A model generated the notes under the pieces. That model made no database searches and was not told the DNA's origin. It saw nothing but the letters and a program-made list of their open reading frames with translations. Below, piece by piece: positions 1 to 7,472 of a DNA stretch of 11,281 nt (positions are counted from its first letter, which is position 1; each line of letters opens with the position of its first letter). This DNA comes from Dechloromonas sp. (GTDB lineage: Bacteria > Pseudomonadota > Gammaproteobacteria > Burkholderiales > Rhodocyclaceae), in assembly GCA_017302355.1 (NCBI GenBank), contig JAFLDQ010000112.1, positions 1 through 11,281 on the forward strand, read 5' to 3'. The position numbers and the translations under genes were made by a program.

Positions 1-137
1 CGCCCGCCCGCCGACATCACCAGCGAGCGATGCCCATGTTCGACCAGATACCGCCCCACTTCCAGAGTCCCGCGTTCCACCCCGCCGCTTTCCAGGGCGG
101 GAAGAACCTGCAGCACGACTAGCGGCCGGGAAACCAT
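1..137 (-). CDS. Glycosyltransferase, GT4-like, N-terminal fragment (runs off the left edge)
   Basis: Only the first 45 codons are inside the window. From the ATG at 137 the minus strand reads [20 protein letters not shown], followed by [16 protein letters not shown] and then a segment ending SAGG. A hydrophobic first beta strand, a loop with GGVERG, a helix, then a GH-[RK] turn and a second strand ending in SAGG is the typical start of GT-B fold (GT4) glycosyltransferases, many of which build LPS or exopolysaccharide. The start codon lies inside the last codons of the ELM1-like gene (19-base overlap), so the two are probably translated from one message. The UDP-sugar-binding C-terminal half is not visible, so donor and acceptor cannot be assigned. 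Confidence 0.72.
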   Translation of the reverse strand, partial: MVSRPLVVLQVLPALESGGVERGTLEVGRYLVEHGHRSLVMSAGG

Positions 138-1063
138 GTCTGCCTGATCCAGCGCGCACAGCGCGCGGCCTCGTTGAATTCCTCCCGCGGCACGGGTAGC
201 GGCTGGCCTGCCTTCCATCGGGAAAAGTCAAGCACCTTGCCCTCCCGCAGCAACTGCCCGACGCCACGTGCCACACGCCCATTACCGATTCGCTCCATAT
301 CGAGGATGCCCACCGCCGCGCCGGCAGTCAGCGCCTCATAGAGCATCGAGACGCTATCCGGCGTCACCCAGACCTGCCCGGCGTGGCGGAACTGTCCCGG
401 CAACCAGTCGAGCGGAGCCTCCCTGAATGGGACCATCTCCACATTGCCTGGCAGCGCCTCGCGCAACAACTCCAACGTGGCACCGGGAGTGCGCGGGGAT
501 GTGGTAAGCCGCCACTTCACATCGCCGCGCACTGAAGCCAGCATCCGCACCTGTTCGACCACGTCGCGGTCATCCCACCTGTAATGGGGGGATGCTCCGC
601 CCAGCAGTATCAACCCTGCGTCCGCCTGCAACTCATGGGAGGGCTGGATGGCATTGATCGCCCCCTTGGTCGGCAGCACATTGCGCCCTTCCCTGACCCC
701 ATCATGCTCCGGAATCAGGCAGAGATCGAAACAGCGTCTTGGCAAACCGGGATTCATCAGCACGACTGTCTTTCCACCACAGGCACGACGCGCGGCCAGC
801 ATGGTCCAGTGCGTCGCATGCCCGGCGCCGATGATGAGTGCCGGCAAGCGCCGGTCGCCCCTGGCAAAACCCCCGGTCAACCATTGCCAGAAAGCGCGTC
901 CGCCGGGCAAAGCCGGAATCTCGCTTGCCACCACCGGCATCAGTTGCGCCAGTGCCTGAACCAGCCCCTCGGTCTGCCGCTCGTGACCCCGCTTTCCATC
1001 GGTAACGCGCCAAATCACAACCGGATTTGTCAAGACGCTTGCCTCGCAAAGTGCTCTGACCAT
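119..1063 (-). CDS. Mitochondrial fission ELM1-like family protein (DUF1022)
   Basis: This 314-residue protein begins its conserved part with [19 protein letters not shown] (about residues 16-34), the signature start of the bacterial ELM1-like/DUF1022 family, which is named after a plant organelle-division protein. Later blocks fit the same family: [10 protein letters not shown] (about 76-85), [35 protein letters not shown] and [25 protein letters not shown] and the TPDS-S-LYEA block recall GT-B glycosyltransferase nucleotide-sugar pockets, so a role in envelope sugar metabolism is likely; the exact reaction is unknown. The neighbouring glycosyltransferase overlaps its 3' end and supports that context. 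The ATG at 1063 has no spaced ribosome site; a TTG at 1033, eight bases after GAGG, is an alternative start that leaves the conserved core intact. No signal peptide is seen. Confidence 0.82.
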   Translation of the reverse strand: MVRALCEASVLTNPVVIWRVTDGKRGHERQTEGLVQALAQLMPVVASEIPALPGGRAFWQWLTGGFARGDRRLPALIIGAGHATHWTMLAARRACGGKTVVLMNPGLPRRCFDLCLIPEHDGVREGRNVLPTKGAINAIQPSHELQADAGLILLGGASPHYRWDDRDVVEQVRMLASVRGDVKWRLTTSPRTPGATLELLREALPGNVEMVPFREAPLDWLPGQFRHAGQVWVTPDSVSMLYEALTAGAAVGILDMERIGNGRVARGVGQLLREGKVLDFSRWKAGQPLPVPREEFNEAARCARWIRQTWFPGR

Positions 1064-1120
1064 CTCCGCGACAGGCCAAAGCGCATGTCAGGCGTCGCAC
1101 GCCCCGGACGCGGCGGTGCA

Positions 1121-1129
1121 AGGATAGCA
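1121..1129 (-). promoter_or_regulatory. Possible extended -10 promoter for the ELM1-like gene
   Basis: Read on the minus strand this site is TGCTATCCT, an extended -10 element (TGn followed by TATCCT, 4 of 6 to TATAAT). It lies 58 bases upstream of the ATG at 1063. No good -35 is visible 17 bases further upstream, which is common for extended -10 promoters. The call rests on pattern only. Confidence 0.3.
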
Positions 1130-1199
1130 CGCTCACGGAAGGCACCCCACAGTTCCCGTGGGAAGGGCAGGGCAAGCGCATGAATCTTGTACAAGACCG

Positions 1200-1518
1200 A
1201 GGATCTCAGCGCGATCGTTGCCGGAGGTTGAGGCGACGAGGCGTTGGGCCTTGAAGCCGCCCTTGCGTCTGGACGGGGCGAGGCGGATCAGATTGAGCAC
1301 GAAGTGGCGCATGACGGCTTCGCTGCCGCTGCCGACCACATCATCGTCCAGCAACGGTTGCCAGTACAAGGCTCGCGTCAGCGCCACCAACAGGGGCTGA
1401 TCGATCTGGCGGGGATCCTGCCCGACGCTCGGGCCTGCCCATCGGGCCGCACCACCATCTTGCTGGCGCCACGCTTCCTGATCTTCAGCGGGGCGAAGGT
1501 GGGCCGTTTCACCTGCAT
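1200..1518 (-). pseudogene. Frameshifted remnant resembling a recombinase-associated HTH protein
   Basis: Two minus-strand frames together resemble a short protein often encoded beside site-specific recombinases. In the first frame (about 1518-1438) is MQVKRPTFAPLKIRKRGASK followed by MVVRPDG, matching the remembered pattern P-L-[KR]-x-[KR]-[KR]-R-G-x-x-K-x-[IV]-x-x-P-D-G. The second frame, offset by one base and open from about 1435, gives QIDQPLLVALTRALYWQPLL, then DDDVVGSGSE and HFVLNLIRLAP, like the family's 'D-x-L-x-x-AL-AR-A-x-x-W-Q-x-L-L' block and following helix-turn-helix. The frame change, an apparently shortened HTH and the lack of any intact ORF or clear start indicate decay. The tail HFVLNLIRLAPSRRKGGFK could instead be the end of an ISAs1-type transposase. 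It is a mobile-element scar under either reading. Confidence 0.4.
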
Positions 1519-1638
1519 GCCGACCCGACGTTCGCAGGCAATCACTCCCCCATGGTCTTCCGCAGGCGCCTTCCCTGCATGATCGATGACCTGGCGTTGA
1601 TCTGTCGAACCAGGGGGGAACCGAGCCAGAGGGAATGT

Positions 1639-1674
1639 GCCCGCCGCGGTCGACCGGCTGCGGCGGGCATTTTT
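1639..1674 (+). terminator. GC-rich hairpin with a T tract on the plus strand, beyond the 3' end of ahpF
   Basis: GCCCGCCGC (1639-1647) and GCGGCGGGC (1660-1668) form a perfect 9-bp stem around a 12-base loop, followed on the plus strand by ATTTTT (1669-1674). That is the form of a Rho-independent terminator for rightward transcription. Read leftward, as ahpF is transcribed, the stem is followed by ACATTCCC with no T run, so it would work poorly as the ahpF terminator but could protect the 3' end of its mRNA. It begins 20 bases beyond the ahpF stop codon. Confidence 0.55.
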
Positions 1675-1688
1675 CGGCAACCGGGCGC

Positions 1689-3242
1689 TCAGGCCGGCGC
1701 CGAGGTGCGGATCAGGTGGTCGAAGGCGCTGAGCGAAGCGGTGGCGCCGGCGCCCATCGCGATGACGATCTGCTTGTAGGGAACCGTCGTGCAGTCGCCG
1801 GCCGCAAAGACGCCGGGCGCCGAGGTCTGGCCCTTGGAATCGATCGCGATTTCACCGAATTTCGACAGGTTGACCGCGCCTTTCAGCCAGTCGGTGTTGG
1901 GCAGCAGGCCGATCTGCACGAAGATGCCTTCGAGATCGACACGCTTGATCTCGCCAGTGTTGCGGTTCTTGTAGAGCAGGCCGTTGACCTTGCTGCCGTC
2001 ACCGGTCACTTCGGTGGTCAGCGCCATGGTGTGCGCCTCGACGTTGGGCAGGCTGGCCAGCTTGCGCTGCAGAACGGCGTCGGCGCGCAGCTTGCTGTCG
2101 AATTCGAGCAGTGTCACGTGGCCGACGATGCCGGCGAGGTCGATCGCCGCCTCGACCCCCGAGTTGCCGCCGCCGATCACCGCCACGCGCTTGCCCTTGA
2201 ACAGCGGGCCGTCGCAGTGCGGGCAGTAGGCGACACCCTTGCCGCGATATTCCTTCTCGCCGGGCACGTTCATTTCACGCCAGCGGGCGCCCGTGGCGAG
2301 GATGACGGTCTTGCTCTTCAGCACGGCGCCGTTTTCCAGCGTCACCTCGACGAGGTCGCCCGCCTTGAGCCGCGTGGCGCGCTGCAGGTTCATGATGTCG
2401 ACGTCGTAATCCTTGACGTGTTCCTCGAGGCCGGCGACCAGCTTGGGACCGTCGGTTTCCTTGACCGAGATGAAGTTCTCGATGGCCAGCGTATCCATCA
2501 CCTGGCCGCCGAAACGCTCGGCCAGCAGGCCGGTGCGGATGCCCTTGCGCGCCGCGTAGATGGCGGCCGAAGCGCCGGCCGGACCGCCGCCGACGACGAG
2601 CACGTCGAAAGCGTCCTTGGCGCCCAGCTTCGCGGCGTCGCGCGCGGCGGCGCCGCTGTCGAGCTTGCCGACGATCTCCTCGATGCTCATCCGTCCGGCG
2701 CCGAACTCCGCGCCATTCAGGAAGACGGTCGGCACGGCCATGATCTGGAGGCGCTCGACCTCCTCCTGGAACAGCGCGCCGTCGATCATGGTGTGGGTGA
2801 CGCCCGGGCTGAGCACGGCCATCAGGTTGAGCGCCTGCACGACATCCGGGCAGTTGTGGCAGGACAGCGAAATGTAGGTTTCGAACCGGAATTCGCCGGG
2901 CAGCGCCTTGATCTCTTCGATCACCTCGGCGTCGACCTTGGGCGGGTGGCCGCCGGTCTGTAGCAGGGCGAGGATCAGCGAGGTGAATTCGTGGCCCATC
3001 GGCAGGCCGGCGAAGGTGATGCGCGCCACCTCGCCGGGACGGCCGATGGCGAAGGAGGGGCGCCGCGCGGCGTCGCCGTTCTCGCGCACGCTGACCTTGT
3101 CCGACAGGCTGGCGATATCGCCCAGCAGGCTGTGCATCTCCCGCGCCGCGGCGCTGTCGTCGAGCGAGGCGACGAGTTCGATCGGAGTCCGCAGCTTTTC
3201 GAGATAAGCCGCGAGTTGGGTCTTGATGTTTGCGTCGAGCAT
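1689..3242 (-). CDS. ahpF: Alkyl hydroperoxide reductase subunit F (flavoprotein disulfide reductase)
   Basis: The 517-residue length and layout are those of AhpF, the cytoplasmic FAD enzyme that uses NADH or NADPH to re-reduce AhpC. The N-terminal tandem thioredoxin-fold region carries the relay disulfide in SCHNCPDVV (Cys128, Cys131). The thioredoxin-reductase-like part follows: the FAD dinucleotide fold [15 protein letters not shown] (about 216-230), the redox-active AYCPHCDGP (Cys340, Cys343), the pyridine-nucleotide fold [12 protein letters not shown] (about 355-366), and the C-terminal FAD-contact block [10 protein letters not shown] (about 475-484). The ATG at 3242 is preceded by GGGAGA at ribosome-site spacing. 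It lies downstream of ahpC, with 110 bases between the genes, and is presumably cotranscribed. All four catalytic cysteines are present and no defect is visible. Confidence 0.96.
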   Translation of the reverse strand: MLDANIKTQLAAYLEKLRTPIELVASLDDSAAAREMHSLLGDIASLSDKVSVRENGDAARRPSFAIGRPGEVARITFAGLPMGHEFTSLILALLQTGGHPPKVDAEVIEEIKALPGEFRFETYISLSCHNCPDVVQALNLMAVLSPGVTHTMIDGALFQEEVERLQIMAVPTVFLNGAEFGAGRMSIEEIVGKLDSGAAARDAAKLGAKDAFDVLVVGGGPAGASAAIYAARKGIRTGLLAERFGGQVMDTLAIENFISVKETDGPKLVAGLEEHVKDYDVDIMNLQRATRLKAGDLVEVTLENGAVLKSKTVILATGARWREMNVPGEKEYRGKGVAYCPHCDGPLFKGKRVAVIGGGNSGVEAAIDLAGIVGHVTLLEFDSKLRADAVLQRKLASLPNVEAHTMALTTEVTGDGSKVNGLLYKNRNTGEIKRVDLEGIFVQIGLLPNTDWLKGAVNLSKFGEIAIDSKGQTSAPGVFAAGDCTTVPYKQIVIAMGAGATASLSAFDHLIRTSAPA

Positions 3243-3260
3243 GCTGTTCTCCCTTTTTTA

Positions 3261-3306
3261 GGATTTCACTGAAAAGGGGCTTTCCGGCCCCTTTGCGCTG
3301 AAATCC
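3261..3306 (-). other. Long imperfect hairpin in the ahpC-ahpF gap, close to the ahpF start
   Basis: Inner arms AAAGGGGC (3273-3280) and GCCCCTTT (3287-3294) form a perfect 8-bp stem with a 6-base loop. Outer arms GGATTTCA (3261-3268) and TGAAATCC (3299-3306) extend it after a small internal loop. In the minus-strand message the inner stem is followed by a short T run (CCCCTTTTC), so it looks like a weak, leaky terminator or attenuator. The structure ends about 18 bases before the ahpF ATG. Confidence 0.5.
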
Positions 3307-3309
3307 GCG

Positions 3310-3330
3310 CCGCTCCCGAACCGGGAGCGG
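3310..3330 (-). other. Perfect hairpin just after ahpC
   Basis: CCGCTCCCG (3310-3318) and CGGGAGCGG (3322-3330) form a perfect 9-bp stem with a 3-base loop, 22 bases beyond the ahpC stop codon. No T tract follows it on the minus strand, so an mRNA 3'-end stabiliser for ahpC is more likely than a terminator. It is the first of two hairpins in this gap. Confidence 0.5.
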
Positions 3331-3352
3331 ATTGGCGGTGTTGCGTCAAGAC

Positions 3353-3916
3353 TCAGATCTTGCCGACCAGGTCGAGCGAAGGTGCCAGGGTCTTCTCGCC
3401 TTCCTTCCACTTGGCCGGGCAGACTTCGTTCGGGTGGCTGGCGACGTACTGGGCGGCCTTCAGCTTGCGCAAGGTCTCCGTCACGTCGCGGGCGATTGCG
3501 TTGTCATGGACTTCCATGGTCTTGATGACGCCATCGGGGTTGATGACGAAGGTGCCGCGCAGCGCCAGGCCAGCTTCCGGGATGTGCACCCCGAAGGCGT
3601 TGGTCAGGGCGTGGGTCGGATCGCCAACCAGCGGAAAGCGGGCCTTGCCGACCGCCGGCGAGGTTTCGTGCCAGACCTTGTGCGAGAAGTGCGTGTCGGT
3701 AGTGACGATATAGACCTCGGCGCCGGCCTTCTGGAATTCGGCGTAGTGCTCGGCAGCATCCTCGACTTCGGTCGGGCAGTTGAAGGTGAAGGCGGCCGGC
3801 ATGAAGATCACGACGGACCACTTGCCCTTGAGGCTGGCTTCGCTGACTTCGACGAACTTGCCATTGTGGAAGGCCTGGGCCTTGAACGGCTGAACCTGGG
3901 TGTTGATGAGCGACAT
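3353..3916 (-). CDS. ahpC: Alkyl hydroperoxide reductase subunit C (2-Cys peroxiredoxin)
   Basis: This 187-residue protein matches AhpC end to end, from MSLINTQVQPFKAQAF to the C-terminal EGEKTLAPSLDLVGKI. AhpC reduces hydrogen peroxide, organic hydroperoxides and peroxynitrite in the cytoplasm. The peroxidatic cysteine is Cys47 in FTFNCPTEVED and the resolving cysteine is Cys166 in NEVCPAKW; the GTFVINPDG strand and the C-terminal tail of the 'sensitive' AhpC class are also present. The chosen ATG at 3916 has AAGGAG eight bases upstream and gives the family's usual N-terminus. An in-frame extension to 4030 is open but would run through the promoter and OxyR-like site, so it is not used. It is the first gene of an ahpC-ahpF pair. 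Confidence 0.97.
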   Translation of the reverse strand: MSLINTQVQPFKAQAFHNGKFVEVSEASLKGKWSVVIFMPAAFTFNCPTEVEDAAEHYAEFQKAGAEVYIVTTDTHFSHKVWHETSPAVGKARFPLVGDPTHALTNAFGVHIPEAGLALRGTFVINPDGVIKTMEVHDNAIARDVTETLRKLKAAQYVASHPNEVCPAKWKEGEKTLAPSLDLVGKI

Positions 3917-3952
3917 GGGGTTTTCTCCTTGGTTGATGAGGACAACAGATGA

Positions 3953-3982
3953 ATGATAGTCCGCGCCGGGCGATTGGGCCAA
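3953..3982 (-). promoter_or_regulatory. Probable ahpC promoter
   Basis: On the minus strand TTGGCC (3977-3982) and TATCAT (3953-3958) are separated by 18 bases, giving a sigma-70-like -35/-10 pair. The -10 box lies 36 bases before the ahpC ATG at 3916. The -35 abuts the OxyR-like site, the geometry expected for an OxyR-activated promoter. The match is moderate and based on pattern only. Confidence 0.45.
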
Positions 3983-4018
3983 TTGGATTGGAGAATGGGT
4001 TCCATAGCCATCACCTAT
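3982..4018 (-). promoter_or_regulatory. OxyR-like operator upstream of ahpC
   Basis: ATAGCCATCACCTAT (4004-4018) is an exact ATAG-N7-CTAT module, the core of the OxyR tetramer site (two such modules seven bases apart). At the correct spacing on the promoter-proximal side is a weaker module, ATTG-N7-GAAT (3982-3996), matching 3 of 4 and 2 of 4 key bases. The site sits just upstream of the predicted ahpC -35 box, as in known OxyR-activated ahpC promoters. It predicts peroxide induction of ahpCF. Confidence 0.55.
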
Positions 4019-4092
4019 GGGCGCCGGCATGGTTCCAAAGAACTAGATGTGGTCGCACGATGGTATTAGCAAACCATCAAAGCAGGAAAGAG

Positions 4093-4106
4093 TTGACTCA
4101 GGTCAA
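4093..4106 (+). promoter_or_regulatory. FNR/CRP-family box upstream of napD
   Basis: TTGACTCAGGTCAA is a perfect inverted repeat with 5-base arms (TTGAC/GTCAA) around TCAG. It matches the FNR/ANR consensus TTGAT-N4-ATCAA at 8 of 10 arm bases and is equally close to DNR/NnrR-type boxes. A candidate -10, GATCAT (4130-4135), would place the box centre near -42, the class II activator position. It predicts induction of nap under low oxygen or by nitrogen oxides. Confidence 0.6.
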
Positions 4107-4149
4107 TGGATTGGGCGCCGGCTATGAACGATCATCTCCGATGGTGCGA

Positions 4150-4164
4150 CGCCCGCCACGGGCG
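4150..4164 (+). other. Small hairpin in the predicted nap leader
   Basis: CGCCCG (4150-4155) and CGGGCG (4159-4164) pair as a 6-bp stem with a 3-base loop. It falls between the predicted start of transcription near 4141 and the ribosome site AGGAG at 4176-4180. A role in leader stability or napD translation is possible but not shown. Confidence 0.25.
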
Positions 4165-4191
4165 GTGCGTGGAGCAGGAGAGTTGAACTCG

Positions 4192-4449
4192 ATGAACATA
4201 TCAAGTGCTATCGTGCATGTCGTTCCGGCGCGTCTCGACGAGGCTTGTGCCACATTGTCGGCAATGCCGGGAGTGGAGATTCACGCGCGCAGCCCGGAAG
4301 GCAAGGTCGTCGTCACGATCGAGGGTGACGATACGGAATCGGCCACAAAGTGCTACGTGGATCTTCATGGTGTCCCCGGCGTCGCAGCGGTGGCCATGGT
4401 TTATCAATATTGCGACGAAGAGTCAGATACCGAGGAGGTGCAGGCGTGA
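4192..4449 (+). CDS. napD: NapD, NapA-specific cytoplasmic chaperone
   Basis: This 85-residue protein starts [20 protein letters not shown] and continues with [20 protein letters not shown] and [16 protein letters not shown], the ferredoxin-like fold and conserved blocks of NapD. NapD binds the twin-arginine signal of NapA in the cytoplasm and holds back export until the molybdenum cofactor is in place. The ATG at 4192 follows AGGAG with a rather long 11-base spacing; the open frame upstream (from 3949) covers the promoter region and has no family match. The stop codon overlaps the napA GTG in a GTGA quartet, so napD and napA translation are probably coupled. The acidic C-terminal tail ([12 protein letters not shown]) is variable in the family. 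Confidence 0.92.
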   Translation: MNISSAIVHVVPARLDEACATLSAMPGVEIHARSPEGKVVVTIEGDDTESATKCYVDLHGVPGVAAVAMVYQYCDEESDTEEVQA

Positions 4450-6959
4450 AACTCAATCGACGGGATTTCATCAAGGCGAACGCAGTGGCGGCGGCGGTTT
4501 CGGTGGCCGGCCTGCCCGGCGCCAGCGCCGTGGCCGCGGCCCAGAAGGATGAGATCCGCTGGGACAAGGCGCCGTGCCGCTTTTGCGGTACCGGGTGTGG
4601 CGTGCTGGTCGGCACCCAGGACGGTCGCGTGGTGGCGACCCAGGGCGACCCCGAAGCGCCGGTCAATCGCGGGCTGAACTGCATCAAGGGCTACTTCCTG
4701 TCGAAGATCATGTACGGCGCCGACCGTGTCAAGACGCCGATGCTGCGGATGAAGGACGGCAAGTTCGACAAGAACGGCGAGTTTACGCCGATCACGTGGA
4801 AACAGGCCTTCGACATCATGGAGGAAAAGGCCAGGGCGACGATGAAGGCCAAGGGGCCGAACGGGCTGGCGATGTTCGGCTCGGGGCAGTGGGCCGTGTG
4901 GGACGGGATTGCCGCCGCCAAGCTGATGAAGGCCGGCTTCCGCACCAACAACATCGACCCCAATGCCCGCCACTGCATGGCCTCGGCCGTCGCCGGCTTC
5001 ATGCGCACCTTCGGCATCGACGAGCCGATGGGCTGCTATGACGACATCGAGCATGCCGACGCCTTCGTTCTGTGGGGCTCGAACATGGCCGAGAACCACC
5101 CGATCCTGTGGACGCGCGTCACCGACCGCAAGCTCTCGAACAAGAATGTCAAGGTGGCCGTACTGTCGACCTTCGAACATCGCTCATACGAGCTGGCCGA
5201 CATCCCGATGATCTTCACGCCGCAGACCGACCTGGCGATCCTCAACTTCATCTGCCACTACCTCATCGAGAAGGGCAAGGTCAATCAGGACTTTGTCGCC
5301 AAGCACGTCAATTTCAAGAAGAGTGTCACCGACATCGGCTACGGCCTGCGCCCGAACCACGCCCTGGAGAAGGACGCGACGAGCAACGGCTACCCGGACG
5401 CCGAAGGCAAGCCGAAGGGCGATACCGGCAAGTCCGAGCCGATCACCTTCGACGAGTTCAAGAAGTTCGTTTCCGAATATACCGCGGAGAAGGTTTCCAA
5501 GCTCTCCGGTGTTCCGGTCAAGGATCTGAACGCCCTCGCCGAACTGTATGCCGACCCCAAGATCAAGGTGACCTCGTTCTGGACCATGGGCTTCAACCAG
5601 CATACGCGCGGCACCTGGGTCAACAACATGATCTATAACGTGCACCTGCTGGTCGGCAAGATTTCCGAGCCGGGCAACAGCCCGTTCTCGCTGACCGGCC
5701 AGCCGTCGGCCTGCGGCACGGCACGGGAAGTCGGCACCTTTTCCCACCGCCTGCCCGCCGACATGGTGGTCAGCAATCCGGAGCACCGCAAGATCGCCGA
5801 GCAATTGTGGGGGCTGCCCGAGGGCACGATTCCCGACAAGCCGGGACTGCATGCAGTGGCAATGGCGCGCGCATTGAAGGACGGCAAGGTCAATTTCTAC
5901 TGGCAGCAATGCAACAACAACATGCAGGCCGGTCCGAACATCAACGAGGAACTGTTCCCGGGCTGGCGCAAGCCGGAGAACTTCATTGTCGTCTCCGATC
6001 CCTATCCGACGGTTTCGGCGACGGCTGCCGATCTCGTTCTGCCGACCGCGATGTGGGTCGAGAAGGAAGGCGCCTACGGCAACGCCGAGCGGCGCACGCA
6101 GTTCTGGCGGCAGCAGGTCAAGGCGCCGGGCGATTCGCGTTCCGACCTCTGGCAGATGATGGAGTTTTCCAAGCGTTTCAAGGTCGAGGAAGTCTGGCCG
6201 GCCGACCTGGTCGCCAAGGCGCCGAAGCTCAAGGGCAAGACCCTCTACGATGTCCTGTTCGCCAATGGCGTCGCGGACAAGTACAAGGTCGGCGAAACCG
6301 CCGCCGGGTTCGACAACGACGAGTCGAAGTATTTCGGCTTCTATGTCCAGAAGGGGCTTTTCGAGGAGTACGCGCCGTTCGGTCGCGGCAGGGCACACGA
6401 CCTGGCGCCGTTCGACACCTACCATCAGACGCGCGGTCTGCGCTGGCCGGTGGTCGATGGCAAGGAGACGCTGTGGCGCTTCCGCGAGGGCTTCGATCCC
6501 TATGTCAAGAAGGGGGAGGGCGTTGCGTTCTACGGTCACAAGGACCGCAAGGCGGTGATTTTCGCGCTGCCGTACCAGCCCGCCGCCGAATCGCCGGACA
6601 AGGAATTCGACATGTGGCTGTGCACTGGCCGGATCCTCGAGCATTGGCATACCGGAACGATGACCCGCCGCGTGCCCGAACTCTACAAGTCCTTCCCCGA
6701 TGCCGTGGTCTTCATGAACCCGGATGACGCCAAGGCGCGCGGTCTGCAGCGCGGCATGGAGGTCAAGGTGGCATCGCGGCGCGGCGAAGTCGTGCTGCGC
6801 GTCGAAACCCGGGGTCGCAACAAGCCGCCGCGCGGCCTGGTCTTCATCCCGTTCTTCGATGCCGGCCGCCTGGTCAACAAGCTGACGCTGGACGCGACCT
6901 GCCCGATTTCCAAGGAAACCGACTACAAGAAGTGTGCGGTCAAGGTCGTTCGCGCCTGA
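4446..6959 (+). CDS. napA: Periplasmic nitrate reductase, catalytic molybdoprotein NapA
   Basis: The 837-residue protein reduces nitrate to nitrite in the periplasm using a bis-MGD molybdenum centre and one [4Fe-4S] cluster. The N-terminus [16 protein letters not shown] followed by an Ala-rich stretch is a twin-arginine signal (RRDFIK) with likely cleavage near residue 30. The cluster motif is CRFCGTGC...NCIKG (Cys44, Cys47, Cys51, Cys79), with the conserved electron-relay Lys81. The molybdenum ligand is Cys177 in [13 protein letters not shown]. Further signatures are [32 protein letters not shown] and [19 protein letters not shown]. The GTG at 4446 is chosen because GAGGAGGT lies just upstream and it directly precedes the Tat signal; the in-frame ATG at 4350 lies within napD. 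No defects are seen. Confidence 0.97.
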   Translation: MKLNRRDFIKANAVAAAVSVAGLPGASAVAAAQKDEIRWDKAPCRFCGTGCGVLVGTQDGRVVATQGDPEAPVNRGLNCIKGYFLSKIMYGADRVKTPMLRMKDGKFDKNGEFTPITWKQAFDIMEEKARATMKAKGPNGLAMFGSGQWAVWDGIAAAKLMKAGFRTNNIDPNARHCMASAVAGFMRTFGIDEPMGCYDDIEHADAFVLWGSNMAENHPILWTRVTDRKLSNKNVKVAVLSTFEHRSYELADIPMIFTPQTDLAILNFICHYLIEKGKVNQDFVAKHVNFKKSVTDIGYGLRPNHALEKDATSNGYPDAEGKPKGDTGKSEPITFDEFKKFVSEYTAEKVSKLSGVPVKDLNALAELYADPKIKVTSFWTMGFNQHTRGTWVNNMIYNVHLLVGKISEPGNSPFSLTGQPSACGTAREVGTFSHRLPADMVVSNPEHRKIAEQLWGLPEGTIPDKPGLHAVAMARALKDGKVNFYWQQCNNNMQAGPNINEELFPGWRKPENFIVVSDPYPTVSATAADLVLPTAMWVEKEGAYGNAERRTQFWRQQVKAPGDSRSDLWQMMEFSKRFKVEEVWPADLVAKAPKLKGKTLYDVLFANGVADKYKVGETAAGFDNDESKYFGFYVQKGLFEEYAPFGRGRAHDLAPFDTYHQTRGLRWPVVDGKETLWRFREGFDPYVKKGEGVAFYGHKDRKAVIFALPYQPAAESPDKEFDMWLCTGRILEHWHTGTMTRRVPELYKSFPDAVVFMNPDDAKARGLQRGMEVKVASRRGEVVLRVETRGRNKPPRGLVFIPFFDAGRLVNKLTLDATCPISKETDYKKCAVKVVRA

Positions 6960-6984
6960 TTGCCGGAATCGTCACGATGAAATG

Positions 6985-7006
6985 CGGCCGGAAGGACGAC
7001 CGGCCG
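6985..7006 (+). other. Intergenic hairpin between napA and napB
   Basis: CGGCCGG (6985-6991) and CCGGCCG (7000-7006) form a perfect 7-bp stem with an 8-base loop. No T tract follows; the napB ribosome site begins a few bases downstream. It is more likely an mRNA processing or stabilising element than a terminator, and it marks the only sizeable gap in the nap operon. Confidence 0.35.
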
Positions 7007-7025
7007 TCAACTGGAGGGTAAAAAC

Positions 7026-7472
7026 ATGAGATTCATCCCTGCTCTGGGCCTGGCGGCAGCGCTGCTCCTGTCGGGAGTGGGCGGCGCCGGTGCGCAGCAG
7101 AAAATGGAGTCGTTGCGCGGGGACGTGCCGATCGAGCAACTGTCGAAGAACGACATTATGTTCCGTACGGAAAGGGACCAGGACCTCATTCCGCGCAACT
7201 TCCAGAAGCAGCCGCCGCTGATTCCGCACACCGTCAAGGGCTACAACATCACGCAGAACTTCAACAAGTGCATGGACTGCCACTCGAAGGAGCGCGCCGA
7301 GGAAACCGGTGCGACCCTGGTGGCCAAGTCGCATTACCTTGACCGCGAAGACAAGAAGCACCCCAATATTTCGCCGCGCCGCTATTTCTGCCTGCAGTGC
7401 CACGTGCCGCAGTTCGATGCCAAGCCGCTGGTCGAAAACATCTACAAACCGGCTGCCGCAAGGGGGGAATGA
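7026..7472 (+). CDS. napB: NapB, dihaem cytochrome c subunit of periplasmic nitrate reductase
   Basis: This 148-residue protein has a Sec signal peptide ([17 protein letters not shown], cleavage likely after AGA near residue 23) and two haem c motifs, CMDCH (82-86) and CLQCH (122-126). Family hallmarks include [13 protein letters not shown], in which His68 is a probable distal haem ligand, and SHYLDRED, in which His103 probably serves the other haem. NapB passes electrons from NapC to NapA in the periplasm. The ATG at 7026 is preceded by GGAGGGT at good spacing. Its stop codon overlaps the napC start region. Haem attachment would need a cytochrome c maturation system encoded elsewhere. Confidence 0.95.
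   Translation: MRFIPALGLAAALLLSGVGGAGAQQKMESLRGDVPIEQLSKNDIMFRTERDQDLIPRNFQKQPPLIPHTVKGYNITQNFNKCMDCHSKERAEETGATLVAKSHYLDREDKKHPNISPRRYFCLQCHVPQFDAKPLVENIYKPAAARGE

Noticed and set aside
1200..1518. Assignment of the remnant as an ISAs1-family transposase tail
   Set aside because: HFVLNLIRLAPSRRKGGFK fits loosely, but the upstream PLKIRKRG/VVRPDG block and the WQ-LL block fit a recombinase-associated protein better. Kept only as the alternative reading.
1635..2963. Long plus-strand open frame (442 codons) opposite ahpF
   Set aside because: It is the complement of a fully conserved ahpF with intact catalytic motifs; the translated text is low-complexity Asp/Val/Leu/Arg-rich and has no recognisable domain. 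High GC makes such antisense frames common.
3949..4191. In-frame extension upstream of napD
   Set aside because: It would translate the divergent promoter region including the FNR-like box. The conserved NapD sequence starts at 4192.
5184..6650. Long minus-strand open frame (488 codons) opposite napA
   Set aside because: Shadow of napA, which carries all expected motifs in the other strand. No domain, ribosome site or conserved start is visible.
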